Below, piece after piece: positions 38,600 to 51,800 of a DNA stretch of 64,000 nucleotides; position 1 is the first letter of the stretch, and each line of letters opens with the position of its first letter. The notes beneath the pieces were generated by a model that saw nothing but the letters and a program-made list of their open reading frames with translations, was not told the DNA's origin and did not search any database. The stretch spans positions 18,669,501-18,733,500 of the forward strand of contig NC_135245.1 in assembly GCF_947623445.1 (NCBI RefSeq), in the 5' to 3' direction. Made by a program: the position numbers and the translations under genes. The DNA comes from Clavelina lepadiformis. Lineage: Eukaryota; Chordata; Ascidiacea; Aplousobranchia; Clavelinidae.

Positions 38600-39170
38600 T
38601 ACCCATTTTAAGTTAAACCTTAATCGAAATCGTCATTGACAATCTTCACAAAATAAAGTAAACGCTTACGAAATAACGCGAATTCACGAGCTGGATTTGT
38701 TAAAGAAATATAACAAGTCCAAGTCAATGTCATCTTAGACCAGTTTAAAAATTAACCTGCATTTTTGTAACCTCGCTATAACTTTAAACCAGTTTAAATA
38801 GACGTTGACAGCAAATGCTTTCAATCAATAAAAATTCAAAAGGACAACTTTAACGATTTTGGAGCTGGTTGGTGCTCGTTTACCTTAAATGTTTTGTCTT
38901 TTATCGTGAGCATTTTTATCACCACCAACAAAGTATTGAATGTTCCACTCACCAAACGTACCAGAACAAGTTTTCACTCTGCGCTGTAATATTGAACTGA
39001 CCAAGCTAACGCACAAGTTCTCACAGCTGCGACCTTCTCAGCCACCGTCAGATTAAAATGAACACCAGTTTCTTAACTCGCTTTGTGAAGTCACGTTGCA
39101 TTCCGCGCTGCACGCTAATTAAAGATCTTTTTCCTGACCAATCAAACGTCTTCGCGATTGTTCATCGCAA
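38600..39170 (-). promoter_or_regulatory. Promoter-like inverted repeat, right arm
   Basis: Inverted match to 28960-29500, including the segment containing ctcaccaaacgtacca (inverse of the conserved donor-like motif), gctaacgcacaag and ctgaccaatcaaa (CCAAT-type). The second block (accagttt, gctttcaatcaataaaaatt) is also present at similar spacing. It lies about 3.7 kb upstream of SLC26 copy B and points away from it, mirroring the left arm relative to copy A. Confidence 0.45.
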
Positions 39171-39579
39171 ACTTGCCAATCAGCTCAATGAACTCGTCAT
39201 ACCAGTTCCTTAGTTTTGCGTTCTTTTGCCTTTCTGAAGGTAAATCATAAGCTAGACATATACATCTAGGCATTACTAGGTAAATCATGTACTGTATAGG
39301 CGTATACATGCGAGACTGCACAAAAGTACACAACAAAATATTTATATAAAATTAAATAAAGTAATGTAGCATTTATTTACAAAGTGGTCTGCGCAGTTGA
39401 GAGAGTAAAACAAGGACAGGCCTATTACAGAAAGCCAAGAAATCATCTTCCTTAGTTAACTACAAAATTTGGACTAATTTATAAACAAAGTAGCGATCAA
39501 CTCCTGAAAAATTATTACACAAAATATGTTAAATTTAAGTATTTGTTTAGTTTACATTTTTGAGTTACAAAAGAAAAAG

Positions 39580-39651
39580 TGACTCCGACGTGATTTGAAC
39601 ACGCAACCTTCTGATCTGGATTCAGAGTGGCAACCGTTGGGAGAATGAATT
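39580..39651 (-). pseudogene. tRNA-Trp pseudogene
   Basis: The 3' two-thirds match tRNA-Trp (anticodon CCA, T arm, CGGAGTC acceptor strand, then a TTTTT terminator on the minus strand). The 5' third is altered (ccaacggttgccac instead of gcgcaacggtagcgcg) and the 5' acceptor strand is lost. Confidence 0.7.
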
Positions 39652-39689
39652 CTTGTCCGATTTCAAACGCTTTTTTTTGCTAAACGCTT

Positions 39690-40560
39690 AGTCTTTTTAA
39701 ATTTCTTTGCAAGAAAAAGCAAATCCTACTGGTAGCCCACCAGTGATTAAATTAAGGTTACGAGGCTGGCCATATTTTGACCAAGGTTGGTTTTACTGAC
39801 GTTGGATGTTTATCTGATAACAGCATTGATAAAACGTCAGGGAAGTTCTCCGATGAAACAAGAACTAACTAATAGGAAATTTAAAATTCTTTCACCCCGG
39901 GGAAAAGCTAAAAGCACTTATAAATTGTTTCCAGGCCAACTATTTATTTTTAGGAAATATTCAAATAGATGTAGGCTAACTTTCAAATTTCTTCATGTTG
40001 GTGATTGTTATACTGTGTGCGTGATATTACTAGTTCTTGTTTAAAAGCTTTGAAAATAACCACGAAAGCTTAAGCTGAATGAAATAAGATAAAATCCACC
40101 ACTTCAGTTTTTTTCAAAGCATTTTATGTTTTGATAAAAATGAAAGTTAATTGAAAAACTTCGCCATTAGTTTTACGCTTAAACAAAACACAGTTATGGT
40201 TAAAATACTTACAACTGTCCAAAGTTTTTAATCGAAACAATTATTTGTACAAGAAATTCATTGTAATGTAACGTAGACTCATTGCTTCTTTCTCTACACA
40301 TACGCCTTCCGCTGCCAACAACGGAAGGTAAAGATGGAAAATTACTCGTAGCTAGCAGGATAAAAAGTAAACCTATGACGTAGAAAGTTATATAACAAGT
40401 ACCTGAGGTTGCGTAAGAGATTGAAATAGGGCAGGGTCACGAGGCAGTAAGGTACTGACGTATTGTCGGAAGGAGTTAATTATGTATGGCGTGTATCCCT
40501 TGATATCGTTATAAATGAAATCTGTCGACGTTTCGGCCAAGATTTACGGTTCCTCTTCCC
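39690..40560 (+). repeat. Direct repeat, right copy (uninterrupted)
   Basis: An 870-base copy of the sequence that occurs split at 24165-24370 and 27480-28075, same orientation. No terminal inverted repeats or coding frame recognised. A noncoding transposon or a segmental duplication fragment are both possible. Confidence 0.6.
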
Positions 40561-42886
40561 CGGACTTTATAGTCGTGAGAAAGATAAATATAGATCTTCA
40601 TCTTTCATTTCTCCTTTCGAACTCTTGCTTCTTGAGAAACTCACACAGATTTCATTCCGTCCAGTTAACTTAAGCACTAATTAGGTTTACTGGACTGTAC
40701 GTAGGCTTACAAATGCTGAAAAAAAACATCTTAGCTTCATTTAAAGACAGTGATCTCCAACCATGCAACCACTCTTTTCTACACGGATTTATGCCGCTCA
40801 AAGTGCATTTTTCAAGTTTACTTTGTATTACGATGTGCCAGGTATAGGTGCACTGAAGATTTGTCAAGGTTGGTAATTAAGGCGTTTGATAATTTCAATC
40901 TTGACACTTTTTTGTGACCCACGTTTGCTTCAAACAAGTTTATTCATAAATCGCTTTTCTTGGCAAGAAAAGTACATTTGCCACTGAATTTTGTTTCTAT
41001 TTTCAGTATATTTAGCATATTATTATCAGTCTATTAAGTAAAATTATATATATTACATTTTCGCGTTTTTTTTTATATTATTTCTGATGTATTAACGTTC
41101 GTCTTTCAATTGTTTTTCAATCACCAATTTCAATCACTGTCTGCAACTTTTGTATTTTGTGGTCTACTAGCCAAGTTGGTTGGTAGACTCCAAGTTTATC
41201 GAACAAAAAGTTATATACCACATTGGCATAGAACGCTATGAAAATAAATCAGTATGCTGTAAATTGTAAAAATATTTGTCACAGTCTTTATTACTCGGTG
41301 TAGCGAATGATCTTTTGTTGACAATAAGTTTTAAATTCATTCTAATTATAGAACAGGACCTAGCTGGCTGTTGTCACTGCAAATACCACTCGACCAATCA
41401 CAATCGCCTAACGAACAAAGTCGAAGATGAAATTAATATTTTTTCACAAAGCAAATGTTTGTCGACTGGCCGAGCACACATGTCAACATAAGTCAGGCTT
41501 CTCTTAGGTAGCATTGGCGCCCAGCCTAAATTCAGACTATTGGTTTAGTAGCCGGTGATTTTTAGGGAATTTTGAAGTGATAAAACCCTAATTTTTCTTT
41601 TTCCTAGCTTCATAACTAGTCACAAGTTATTTTCGAAGTGACAAGCATAGTTCAATTAAAACCGATAATTATTTTTTGTAACCTACTGCGTTATCGTGTT
41701 AGTTATAAACATATTGAGAGAAATTACAGCATAGGTGATTTACAAAACAATGAGTGTGCTGTACACTTAACTGTAGGCTCATATGTAAAAACGCCTCATA
41801 CATTCTGCCAAGTGATGCTACCGTTGTAATGCCCTTGAACAAGGCACTTGATTCTGTTCGATGGACCTGGTGGACAGTTCTAAACTCGGACAATACGATA
41901 TAAAAAATCTAGAAAAAATTGAAAATAGGCCACAAAAGCCAGCAGGGTAACGGGGACTTGAGCGATTATGAGTCACCGCTGAGTTTAAGTGGTTCAAAGA
42001 CTTTCCTCAACCCAAGGATAAGATTGCGCCATACCATGCCGTATCGTGTCAAGCTCTGAATGGGTTTTCTGATTTAACAGAACGCAATAAAAGGAGTTTG
42101 CGCTCTAACAAATATACGTTAATGTCATTGTTACGTCAAGTAACGTGAAAACCGTTATGCGATGGACTACAAGCTGTTCTAGGTCAAAGCATTGATAACG
42201 ATGGAAAAGTAGAAATGATTTACCCGACGTAGTTTGTCTAAGGGAAGTGCAAACATATTGATCACGAACATGATTGGTTGCCATTATACGGACAACATTG
42301 TGACCATTTAACCTTCAAGGAAACGAGGTGATGTTGTAGTTTTTGTTTCCACAAAGAAGTTAGGAAACTTACAGTATCCAGGTTAGAAAGCAAACGCGGA
42401 AAATGTCCAGCGAAATAACAACTATCAAATCGGAATTTTACAAAACGGAAAAATTTAAAAAAAATTTACAAACTACCAGCTTATTGTTTTGACGTCTTTA
42501 TTAGTTGGATTATTTCATTGTTTCATTAGTAAAAGTTGGAAAAGTCCTTTTTTGACATTTCTGTTGATGGAGGTATTTCAATTAACTCTCACACAAGGAG
42601 ATTCAAAGATTTTGACAAAATGTGCGGTAACAGTAGACTTGCCAGTACTTGTAGTAGCGTACTGTGTGAAAAAGTAATATGATCATCACTGTCAAGGTCT
42701 ATTAAACGGCTGTTGATATGATAAAAAATCTATTTAACAACCAACTATTATTAAAAGAAACGATTTTCTAAGGCTTAATAAAAAAGTATCTTTCAGTTAT
42801 AAGAAAATGACACTAACAACCACTGTTTTAATAAATATCGACATTGCTGAATAAGCTGGACTTTGAAGAAAGAATTCAGTGTTGTA
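40561..42886. other. Upstream region of SLC26 copy B
   Basis: No gene or clear repeat seen. The presumed promoter and 5' UTR of SLC26 copy B lie in its last few hundred bases; copy A's upstream does not obviously match it. Confidence 0.45.
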
Positions 42887-45800
42887 ATGAGTCGGGTTGA
42901 AATCTATAGACCAATTTTGACTGAAAAAACTCTTCAAGAAGACTACGATGTGCAGAGGGAAACTCAAGAGTTCGATTGGCAATTTATTAAAACTAAAGTC
43001 AATGGTTATGTGAGGTCAAAGGTTGATGACCCCGGAGGCACAGCAAAAAGATTTTTTCTTAGTTTGTTTCCAATTATCACCTGGCTGAGGAAGTATCCCA
43101 TAAAAGAATGGCTGGTTTCTGACCTCATAAGCGGCTTCACAATCGGAGTTATGCAAATACCTCAAGGTTAGTATGGGGATTTATTGTTACTAGAAAAATC
43201 GTTACCAAGTTCCTTTTGACCAATTACCATTTCTAAAAGTTATAGGCTTGTCACTAGCCAATAAGTAGGAAGCAGAGAAGTTTATCATTTTAAACACGTT
43301 TTTAATTCAATTATTTTTACGTATTGTTTGCAGGTATGTCATACTCCTTACTGGCTGGCCAACACCCAATCCACGGACTTTACAACGCTTTCTTCCCCGC
43401 AATTGTGTATTCAATTTTGGGAACGTCGCGACACGTTTCTATGGGTAAGTGCCTGGTTAATGTTTTTAATGCTGAAAAGTGTTTATCTAAATTGTTACTT
43501 TGGATTGCACAAGAAACAATTTAGCTTAACCGAGCGCAGCTGGTAATTAATATTACCTGGTAGCTGGTAATATATTGCTTTTATTTGTTGCTGCTAAAGA
43601 CATTATCTTTAAAATCTTTGCCTAACCATGCAACATGACTTGGCTTTATCAGTGTAAAAGCCGACACGTATCATGCCGGAAGCCAGCACTGAAAAGTCAG
43701 CAGGCCACCCAACCTAAGCAATGTAACCTAATTTATGCATTTCGGCTAATCCTAATCATTCAGGTGCATTTGCGATCACAAGTCTGATGATGGGGGCTGC
43801 TGTCACCCCTTTATATCCAGACCCAATCAGATCAACCAACGCAACCGACGACGAGTTCCAGGCCGCCTGGGATGCAGTGTACGACGTGCGAATCCAGTAC
43901 TCAGTGGCGACTCTCTTGATCATTGGAGTGTTTCTGGTGACTTTGAGATATGCAGTTGTGCATGTGATAAGAGTATTCCAAGATATATTAGCATGCTGGC
44001 CAAAATGCAGCACTTAACGTTTGAGATTATTTTTAAGATATGGGCGATTGCATTTAATTGTTTGCCTGTTGCTTTCAATAAGCTACCCGCTCTTTTTCGC
44101 TCAGCTCTACCCTGTTTACTTTAATATCATAAACAGCGTTTTTTCGCAGCTGGGTTTGAGTTTGTTCAACTTGGGCTCTATCATCATGTACTTGTCTGAC
44201 CCCATGATCAGCGGATTCACTTGCGGCTCTGCTGTGCACGTCTTTGTATCCCAGTTGAAAGATCTGTTTGGTGTATCGGTGGGAAGCTACTCCGGTGTTC
44301 TCGCCATAGTGTGGGTGAGCTTGGATCCATTTAGATTTATTTTTAGTTAATTTTGAGTGTTTATTTCAATCTCTGATTAAATTTGGTTCAATGAAACGTC
44401 AGGTCATAACGGTATTAAGCTTTTCTACGTTTTGAAAGAAGAAACTGAATATCATGGCAAAGGAAAAACGGGCTTATTTAAACTGATGTTTTTTAAGTTA
44501 TGAACATAACCCGTAAATGTGTTTGTTGTTTAGATAATTCGTGACGTAATAACCGAGCTAACTACCCTGGACGCGGCAGGAAGAACTAAGACAGCTGCAA
44601 CTGTGGTTATATCGGTCATATGTTGTGTGTTTCTTTTGATTGTGAAAGAAATTAATGAACGCTTCAAAAAAAAACTTCCGCTTGGAATCCCAATCCCTGG
44701 GGAGCTTGTAGTGGTGCGTTTACTGTCGTTACCTGGGTCGTGAGAATTTAGGCTAACTTGTAAAAGTTCATCAGAGGTGTTTTTTCACCTATTTTGTACA
44801 ATATTGCTCCGGCTTTGCAAGCATTAGATTTGCAGTAAGTTTTATTTGTGTGCTGAAGTATCGTTAGGAGAATTCGCACGGCGCTTTTCCGTATCATTGT
44901 GACCGACCCGGTTTTCAGCTTTTTGACATAGACTACCTTTTGCAGGTTGTTGTGGGTACTGGGGTATCTTACGGCTTTGGATTCTATGACCTCTACGGCG
45001 TCTCTATCGTTGGATCTATCCCTGTTGGAATTCCAGCCCCAAAACCGCCTGATGCAAATCTCCTAGGTAGTGTGGTCGCTACGGCAATACCTATTGCCAT
45101 TGTTGGCTACTCGGTGGCCGTTTCTGTTGCAAAAATCTTCGGAATGAACTTTGGTTACAAGATCAAACCAAACCAAGTAAGTTGACTACCATACGCTGCT
45201 GCTAGGACATGCCTTATACTGTCATTTTAAGTCATCAATTGGAAATTTTCCCTTGGCTGTATATTATTTTCCCTAAATTACTCGGTTGTATTGAATAGGC
45301 CACCCAGTCAGAAATTTATCTTTGGCCTTACTATGTGATATCTACCGCACATGTTAAAAACAAAGCTGGCCCAAGGTACGTCCGCCATTCAACAGCCAGA
45401 GATATATGTTAGAAAGAGGTCAGGAAATTTGACAATGGGCAATGCTTGGGCCAAGTATGGCGACCGATCATAAGCCTTATATAATCATGCAAGAGCCTGA
45501 GAAAAATTATCTTATATTTTTCTCTGGGCCTAGTCTTTACCTGACATAAAACCCTTTCAGTAACATTACTAATAGCTACGATCATTTGCGACTTAATACA
45601 ACGTATATATACGTTTTAAATGGCATTTATTGAAAGTTGAAAAAAGCGAGAACGCAGAAAATTAGAAAAAGAAACGAAGATAAAATACAAAGTAAAATAG
45701 GAGTTCTTAATTATAGGTAAGTGTCTTCATCTTGTCCACTGCTGCAAGACTCCTCCTCAGACAAAACACTTTTCATACAAACCTAATAAAAATAATGGAA

Positions 45801-48800
45801 CAGGTAAGTCTCGTTAATCTAAATGAGTTTACACAAAAAGGTTGGCTTTGTGTAGAATGATATTTCTGTGATGTTTTGTTTCTCCTTTTAGCGAGTTACA
45901 TGCTACAAGATTACAAAACCTCACAAAAATATCTCAGTAATGCCAACTAAACAATATTTGTAATACCTGCTTATAGTCATACACAACAATTAATACTTAT
46001 GTACTCACTTGACTGACACAATACTGTGCACTTAAATAACTTCCAATTTTTCTGTGGGGGGAATTCTTGTTTTCTCATAATCGCAATGTCCACAGACGAA
46101 TTTGTAGGCCATTTGCATAACTTGCCTTCATCACATAGCCAACTCCGTGGCACCACATCATTTGTACCCCCGCTAAACTTTACACACACAAATCTCTTAA
46201 ATGTTTTCATGATCTGCAACAAAGTAACGTTATCACTGTACCAAACTTTAGTGAAAGGGCAACCAGTCAAATCATTACATAAATTTGTCTGTTACAAAGT
46301 TTTTATACATCACAAGTACTGTACAAGCGCAGTGCACCAGAACACAAATGTTGAAATTAAACAGAATGAATGACTTCACATGCAACAAATTTGTTTCTAA
46401 AAGGCAATAAAATGCATTTCTTGATTGAAGAAGTAACCTTGATCGCCTCATAGTGCTTACTAATTTCGCTTACCTCATATATTCCAACTAAATTCGAAGA
46501 AACAGGATTCGTAAAAAAAGCATTCATATTTTTGTACCTTTTAACAATAAAGTACATCCCACTCTCACATTGTATAATATTGAAAACTCTGTAAACGGTA
46601 GAAGAGATACAAATTGTGGAATCAGCAATGGAATTACGCTTTATAGAGCAATTGCTATGGGGTAGTTTAACATCAGAAAAATGCAACAGACATGACCTTT
46701 CAAACTGAGGAGTAATTACACCTGTTTCTACACATGGAGTTAATTCACAAGTAATGTTGCTACGTAAGCATTTTGATGTAAACAAACAATTTTCATTGTC
46801 ATGAAAAGCATGTTTTGCAACTTGTTGCAGTGGTTTGAAACCAGATCTTACACAGTTTTTAAGCACTCCTAAATAACTTTCAAATGGAAAACTATTTACA
46901 TTGTCAAGAGACCCATACAACACATAATCATCAACGAGGTGTAGCAAACTATGAACATTATAAGATACAAAACTTTTCCCATATAACGTTGCAGATTCGC
47001 TTACAAATTCACGCAAAAGATTTGAACAAACTTGCAAGTGTTGAGGACTAGTGTTTTGATATAACAGAAAACGCATCGCAACAGTCAACTTTAAAAAGTG
47101 AAAGTATCTTGATTTCGATAAAACGTTCTCATCATGTAGCATAACACAACCCACGTATAACATAAACAACCTATATTCCGAAGCTTTCCAATATGGCAAA
47201 TCAGAAACAGGTCGCAATTTCCTATTAAACTCCATAGGAATGAAAGGCTTCATCTGAACCACTTTCATGCTAATTCTTGCAATAGCATCAGAAGAAAGTT
47301 TAGCTTTACGTTGTCTGCAAGTTAATTAATGCAAACGATAACTTAGGCTACTGATTTTAAAGTTTCTCAAGTATTATCTGTAAATAAATTTAAACCAAAA
47401 ATTTATAGCTTAGGCCTATACAGTACTCACAATAACATGCAGCTTGTTTACCTTCGCACACCTTTCCACCAAGTCATAAGCCTCTTTGTGACACCAAGGC
47501 AGGAGAGGTGCATATAATCCAGCACAAAATGCGAAACCATACCTACTCCAAAATCAGTTAATGCTGAATGCCCTTTGTGATGTTCTGGATCACTTTGCAG
47601 CACAAAATCAACATCACTTCTTCGTATACAATTAGTATTTACAAAACAAACCCGGCCTTCAATGTATTCTCCATGGACAGTGCATCGTTCACAGCTATTA
47701 TAGCCAGTGTGAGATTTTATAGCTTTTAACGATGATCTTGCTGGTGCATCACAGACAAATATACCACGGTTGGCTAAATGATAAGACAATCCTTTGGTAG
47801 TTGCTGGGGTGTTTTCAAGGAACCTTAAGTCATCCATCAGAGCTTTTAAAAATACATCTGCCGAAGGCATTTCACGATTAGGTGATTGCTCGGAACAATA
47901 AATGCCTGCACACAAGGGTCTCATTGGTACTTTATAAAGAGAAATTAAAATAGGATACAACTTGTAATTCGGAGAAGATTTAAATAATGGTAAACCATCA
48001 ATATTTATAATGAGATGATAAACTGTTTGATGGTTGACATTTGAAGACAAGATATCTTGAAGACCCTTTTTCCAGTTAGAAAGATGCACATAGCTTCCTC
48101 CAGCCATTGTTTCATATTGCAACCGTGGTGGTGGTAATAAAGTTTTATATGAGCACGGTAAACTATTATTTACATTGCGTAACTGGTGAAGAAGCCTGGT
48201 GACTGCAGCATTTGGCACATTTTTCTCCAATATTACCCAATTAATAATTGCTTGACGCATAGTTACATTTTCGGAAATCTGCGCTGAAGGAGAGTCAACT
48301 TTTTCATTTGGGTGAAAGCTTGTAGTTTCAATGAAATCACAACCTTCGTTACTAGTGTCAGTTGAAATTGAGCTACAGCTAGCAGACTCGTCACTTGAAG
48401 AGGTTAAGTCATTTACGCTGCTATCTGCAGAAGTTGAAACACAACTGACAGACTCATCACATGAAGAAGTCGTTTCATTCTCAACAAAATTAGGAACGCA
48501 ACCAACAGATTTATTACTTAAAGATGAAGACATGCTATTTTCGAGATTTGGTTCATTTTGACATTGTTTATCTTTTTCGCAAATCTTTCGTCGTTTCCAC
48601 TTTTGCTGTCTTGACAACTCTTCATAACGTTTATAAAATATTCGAGAAGATCGTTTCTTAGGCATAATTATCTCAAGCTTAGTTACTGAAAAAGGAATAA
48701 ACATAAGCTGTATTCTGTAAGACTGCTGATGGAGACATTCTGTTTTCTGTAAGACTGCTGACGCTAACTAATATTGGCAAACAAGTCACGGCTTATCAGA

Positions 48801-51800
48801 TCTAAGAACAGGAATTCAAGACAAAGAAAAAGAATTCCCATGAGGCAACATTTCGTAAAAAAAGCGCGGAATAAATCAATGCCACGCGATTGGTCAAGGG
48901 GAAAGACCTCATTGGCAGAACTATGGGTAGAGTGATGACGTAGAAACTCTTCGGCGTAAAGAGAACAACTATAAAGGTTTGCGATTTGGTCGCCATGTTG
49001 AAAATGAGTATTGTGTACGAGCTGTTGAAAGCGTGGCAGTGAGTTAGGTTTTATAACTACAAATGATTCCAAAAGTAACACTTTTAGCGTTTTTGCATAA
49101 AATTTTGAAAATGTACATTCCATCTTATAATAATGATTTATAATTAAGGGAACCGGTTAATTATTCTACTTGCGCCTTGCATTTTATCGCTACTTATTGT
49201 AATATCGCACTACCACAATTATCATTACAATACAGTGTCTACTGTGTGATCATTATCACATTATACAATTTTCACACCTACAATGTTGGTAATCAATAAT
49301 CATCTATAGTCCCAATACAATTAATTGTTTCCAATTACCTGGTAGGCCTACAGTGACATGCAGAAAAAAGGCCTTTCAAGTTTGGTGAAAGGATACGTAA
49401 ATAACAATACAATATTTTTGATAAAACGTACATAAAAAATTTCGATTTTTATACCAATATTATGCAAGAAATTCTTACTTGAGGCAAGGTTTAGAAAGGT
49501 ACCATGAACCATCGATGGGCTGTTTATGATAAACTACGATATATGTAAGATTATGTAACTCTTTCTTACGAACAAACATAATACACACATAATCTATTAT
49601 AATCAGACATAAGTGATCAAATGGCCATACATAATCTGGTATAATTTCCGACTGGGCATGGTAGGCGTAAGTAGGTTTGCCAAATCTATACCTCCAATTG
49701 TTTACACTAGGCCATGCCTTATCAATCGTATACTATATGCTTGGACATACGTGGTGCATGCCTTGATCGCGGCTGATTAGGCTGCTTATAACCTCGTAGT
49801 ACAGTAGAATTCGCCTATAGTGACACCTGAAGGGACCGCGGAAAAAGTGTCACTATAAACGAAGTGTCACTATAGAGTCTATAGTATAGACGAAGTAAAG
49901 GTAAAATGGCCGCAGATGACTACAGTAGAACTCGCATATAACGGACCAGTCGGGACCAGCGAAATTCGTCCGTTATATGCGATATCCATTATATACGAAG
50001 TATTTTACATTGTTTTCCTTAAAGGGACTGGAGAATTAGTCCGTTGTATACGGTCATCCGTTACATAAGTGTCCATTATATGCAGGTTCTACTGTACATA
50101 GCGATTGTTTAATCAGCTACTTCATATGTATGATGTTCAGTAGATGCTCATCTACATCTTCAAAATTGTGCCCTCTTAGCCTTTTAATTTGAGCGTTACA
50201 CCCACTTTCATACTCTGAAATTATGGCAACCGAGTTTCTGCACATCTTAATAACGGAACTTCTTGGCATTCCCAAGCGGTCTGCAACAAACTTTTTGCTA
50301 CGCTCTCTTTCTGCAGCTTTCTTGACTTCCTATCTTTCCTTCAACGAATACGCTCTTCTCTTTAGTGGCATTGTACAAACTTAGAAATTTACGCTAGATC
50401 GACAAACTATACAATGACAATCAACCTGGCTTATGCGGAGAGAACTGAGATCACAACTCACAAGAACAAAAGCCTGGAACTAGCCTAGCAGCCACAGTAG
50501 CATACGCTTTTATTACATCACAATTATGAAGCCTGCTCATAAACCTTTTCTATCATCTTGCTTGCGCATGGATAAAGTATATATTATTGCATCAAAAACT
50601 AACGAGTGTCCTTATACGGAAATTTTTGAGCTCAAGGGACAGAAATGTGGTGTCACTGTAAGCAAAGTGTTCTTCTACACGAAGTCACTATAGGCGAAGT
50701 CATTTCTATGCAAAACATATGGTTTGCAAACGGGACTTTGCAACAGGTGTCACTATAGGCGAAGTGTCACTATAGCTAAAGTCACTATAGGCGAATTCTA
50801 CTGTATCCCGTAATGCTTACAAGTGACAGTGTTTCATTACAGTAAATTCAAGCCTCAAAACAAACTTGCTTATAATGCAGGAATTAGTGGCGTACGGGGT
50901 GAGCAACACGGTGGGGTCATTCTTTTCCTGTGTCCCTGCCTTCCCTTCAATGTCCAGAAGTTGTGTGCAGGTGGACAGTGGTGGGAAAACTCAGCTGGTT
51001 GGACTGATATCTGCTGCGGTTATACTTCTAGTGTTGTTAGTGCTTGGTCCCTTGTTTGAGGATATGCCAAAGGTATGTTCATTTTACACGCACCACAAAT
51101 TTTCAAAGTTAAAGCCTTAATCTGATTAATTAGAAATGTCTACAGACAGCAATTTAAACCTTTTATATTTCCAGGCTTGCTTAGCTGCTATAATCGCTGT
51201 GGCCATAAAGGGAATGCTCAGAAAAGCACGCGACTTCTTACCTCTTTGGAGAATCGACAAGCTCGACGGCGCTGTATGGATGGTCGCGTGCATTGCGACT
51301 ATTTTACTCGACGTGGTAAGCTTTTTCGTAATGCAACGCTCTTGTTATAAGATGTCTATATTAAACTGTGTTGTCTTAATTATCTGTATACCGTGACGAA
51401 AGTTTTCTTGGCAAGTCCAATCGTATTTACCGGCTTTTCGGGAGCCTTTGATTTCCAACTGCATCCGCATGGTGTATTATATGGTTAACAGGTATATGGA
51501 CTTCTCACTGGAATCGCTTTTAACTTTCTCTGCGTCGTTTTCCGCACTCAATTTATCAAATCGGAGACAGTGACTCGTATTAATGGGACGGAGATTTACA
51601 GAAAAAGCGAAAAGAACTCAAGTCAGGTAAGATCAAGAGGATCTTTAAGAACCGTACACCCTGCGCTCTACATAGGCTATAGAGTCGGAGATCATATCAA
51701 ATGATCTCGTTTCAAGCTTGATCAATGTTTGATTTATTCAATCTTATTCCCCTTGTTTGCTTACAGAGTGACATCGCCGTGATCGCTTTCCGCGGACCGC

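Larger units (their letters stand above)
45700..49200 (-). mobile_element. Two-gene Tnp2/CACTA-like DNA transposon in intron 6
   Basis: Minus strand element with an intact spliced transposase gene (46357-48665) and a small accessory gene (45711-46210). It lies wholly within intron 6 of SLC26 copy B, opposite in direction to the host gene. The paralogous intron in copy A is only 168 bases, so the insertion is specific to copy B. I could not fix the terminal inverted repeats or target duplication; the limits given are approximate. Confidence 0.7.
49802..50803. mobile_element. pogo/Tigger-like element (outer)
   Basis: Starts cagtagaattcgcctatagt and ends with the inverse, actataggcgaattctactg, flanked by TA on both sides. 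Subterminal repeats of gtcactata...cgaagt occur at both ends. The interior holds a decayed CENP-B-type DNA-binding piece on the minus strand and a second, younger element at 49923-50094. It sits in SLC26-B intron 6. Confidence 0.8.

Noticed and set aside
48764-49123. 120-codon minus strand frame upstream of the transposase
   Set aside because: No domain recognised, no splice link in phase with the transposase, and the region is better explained as the element's 5' non-coding part.
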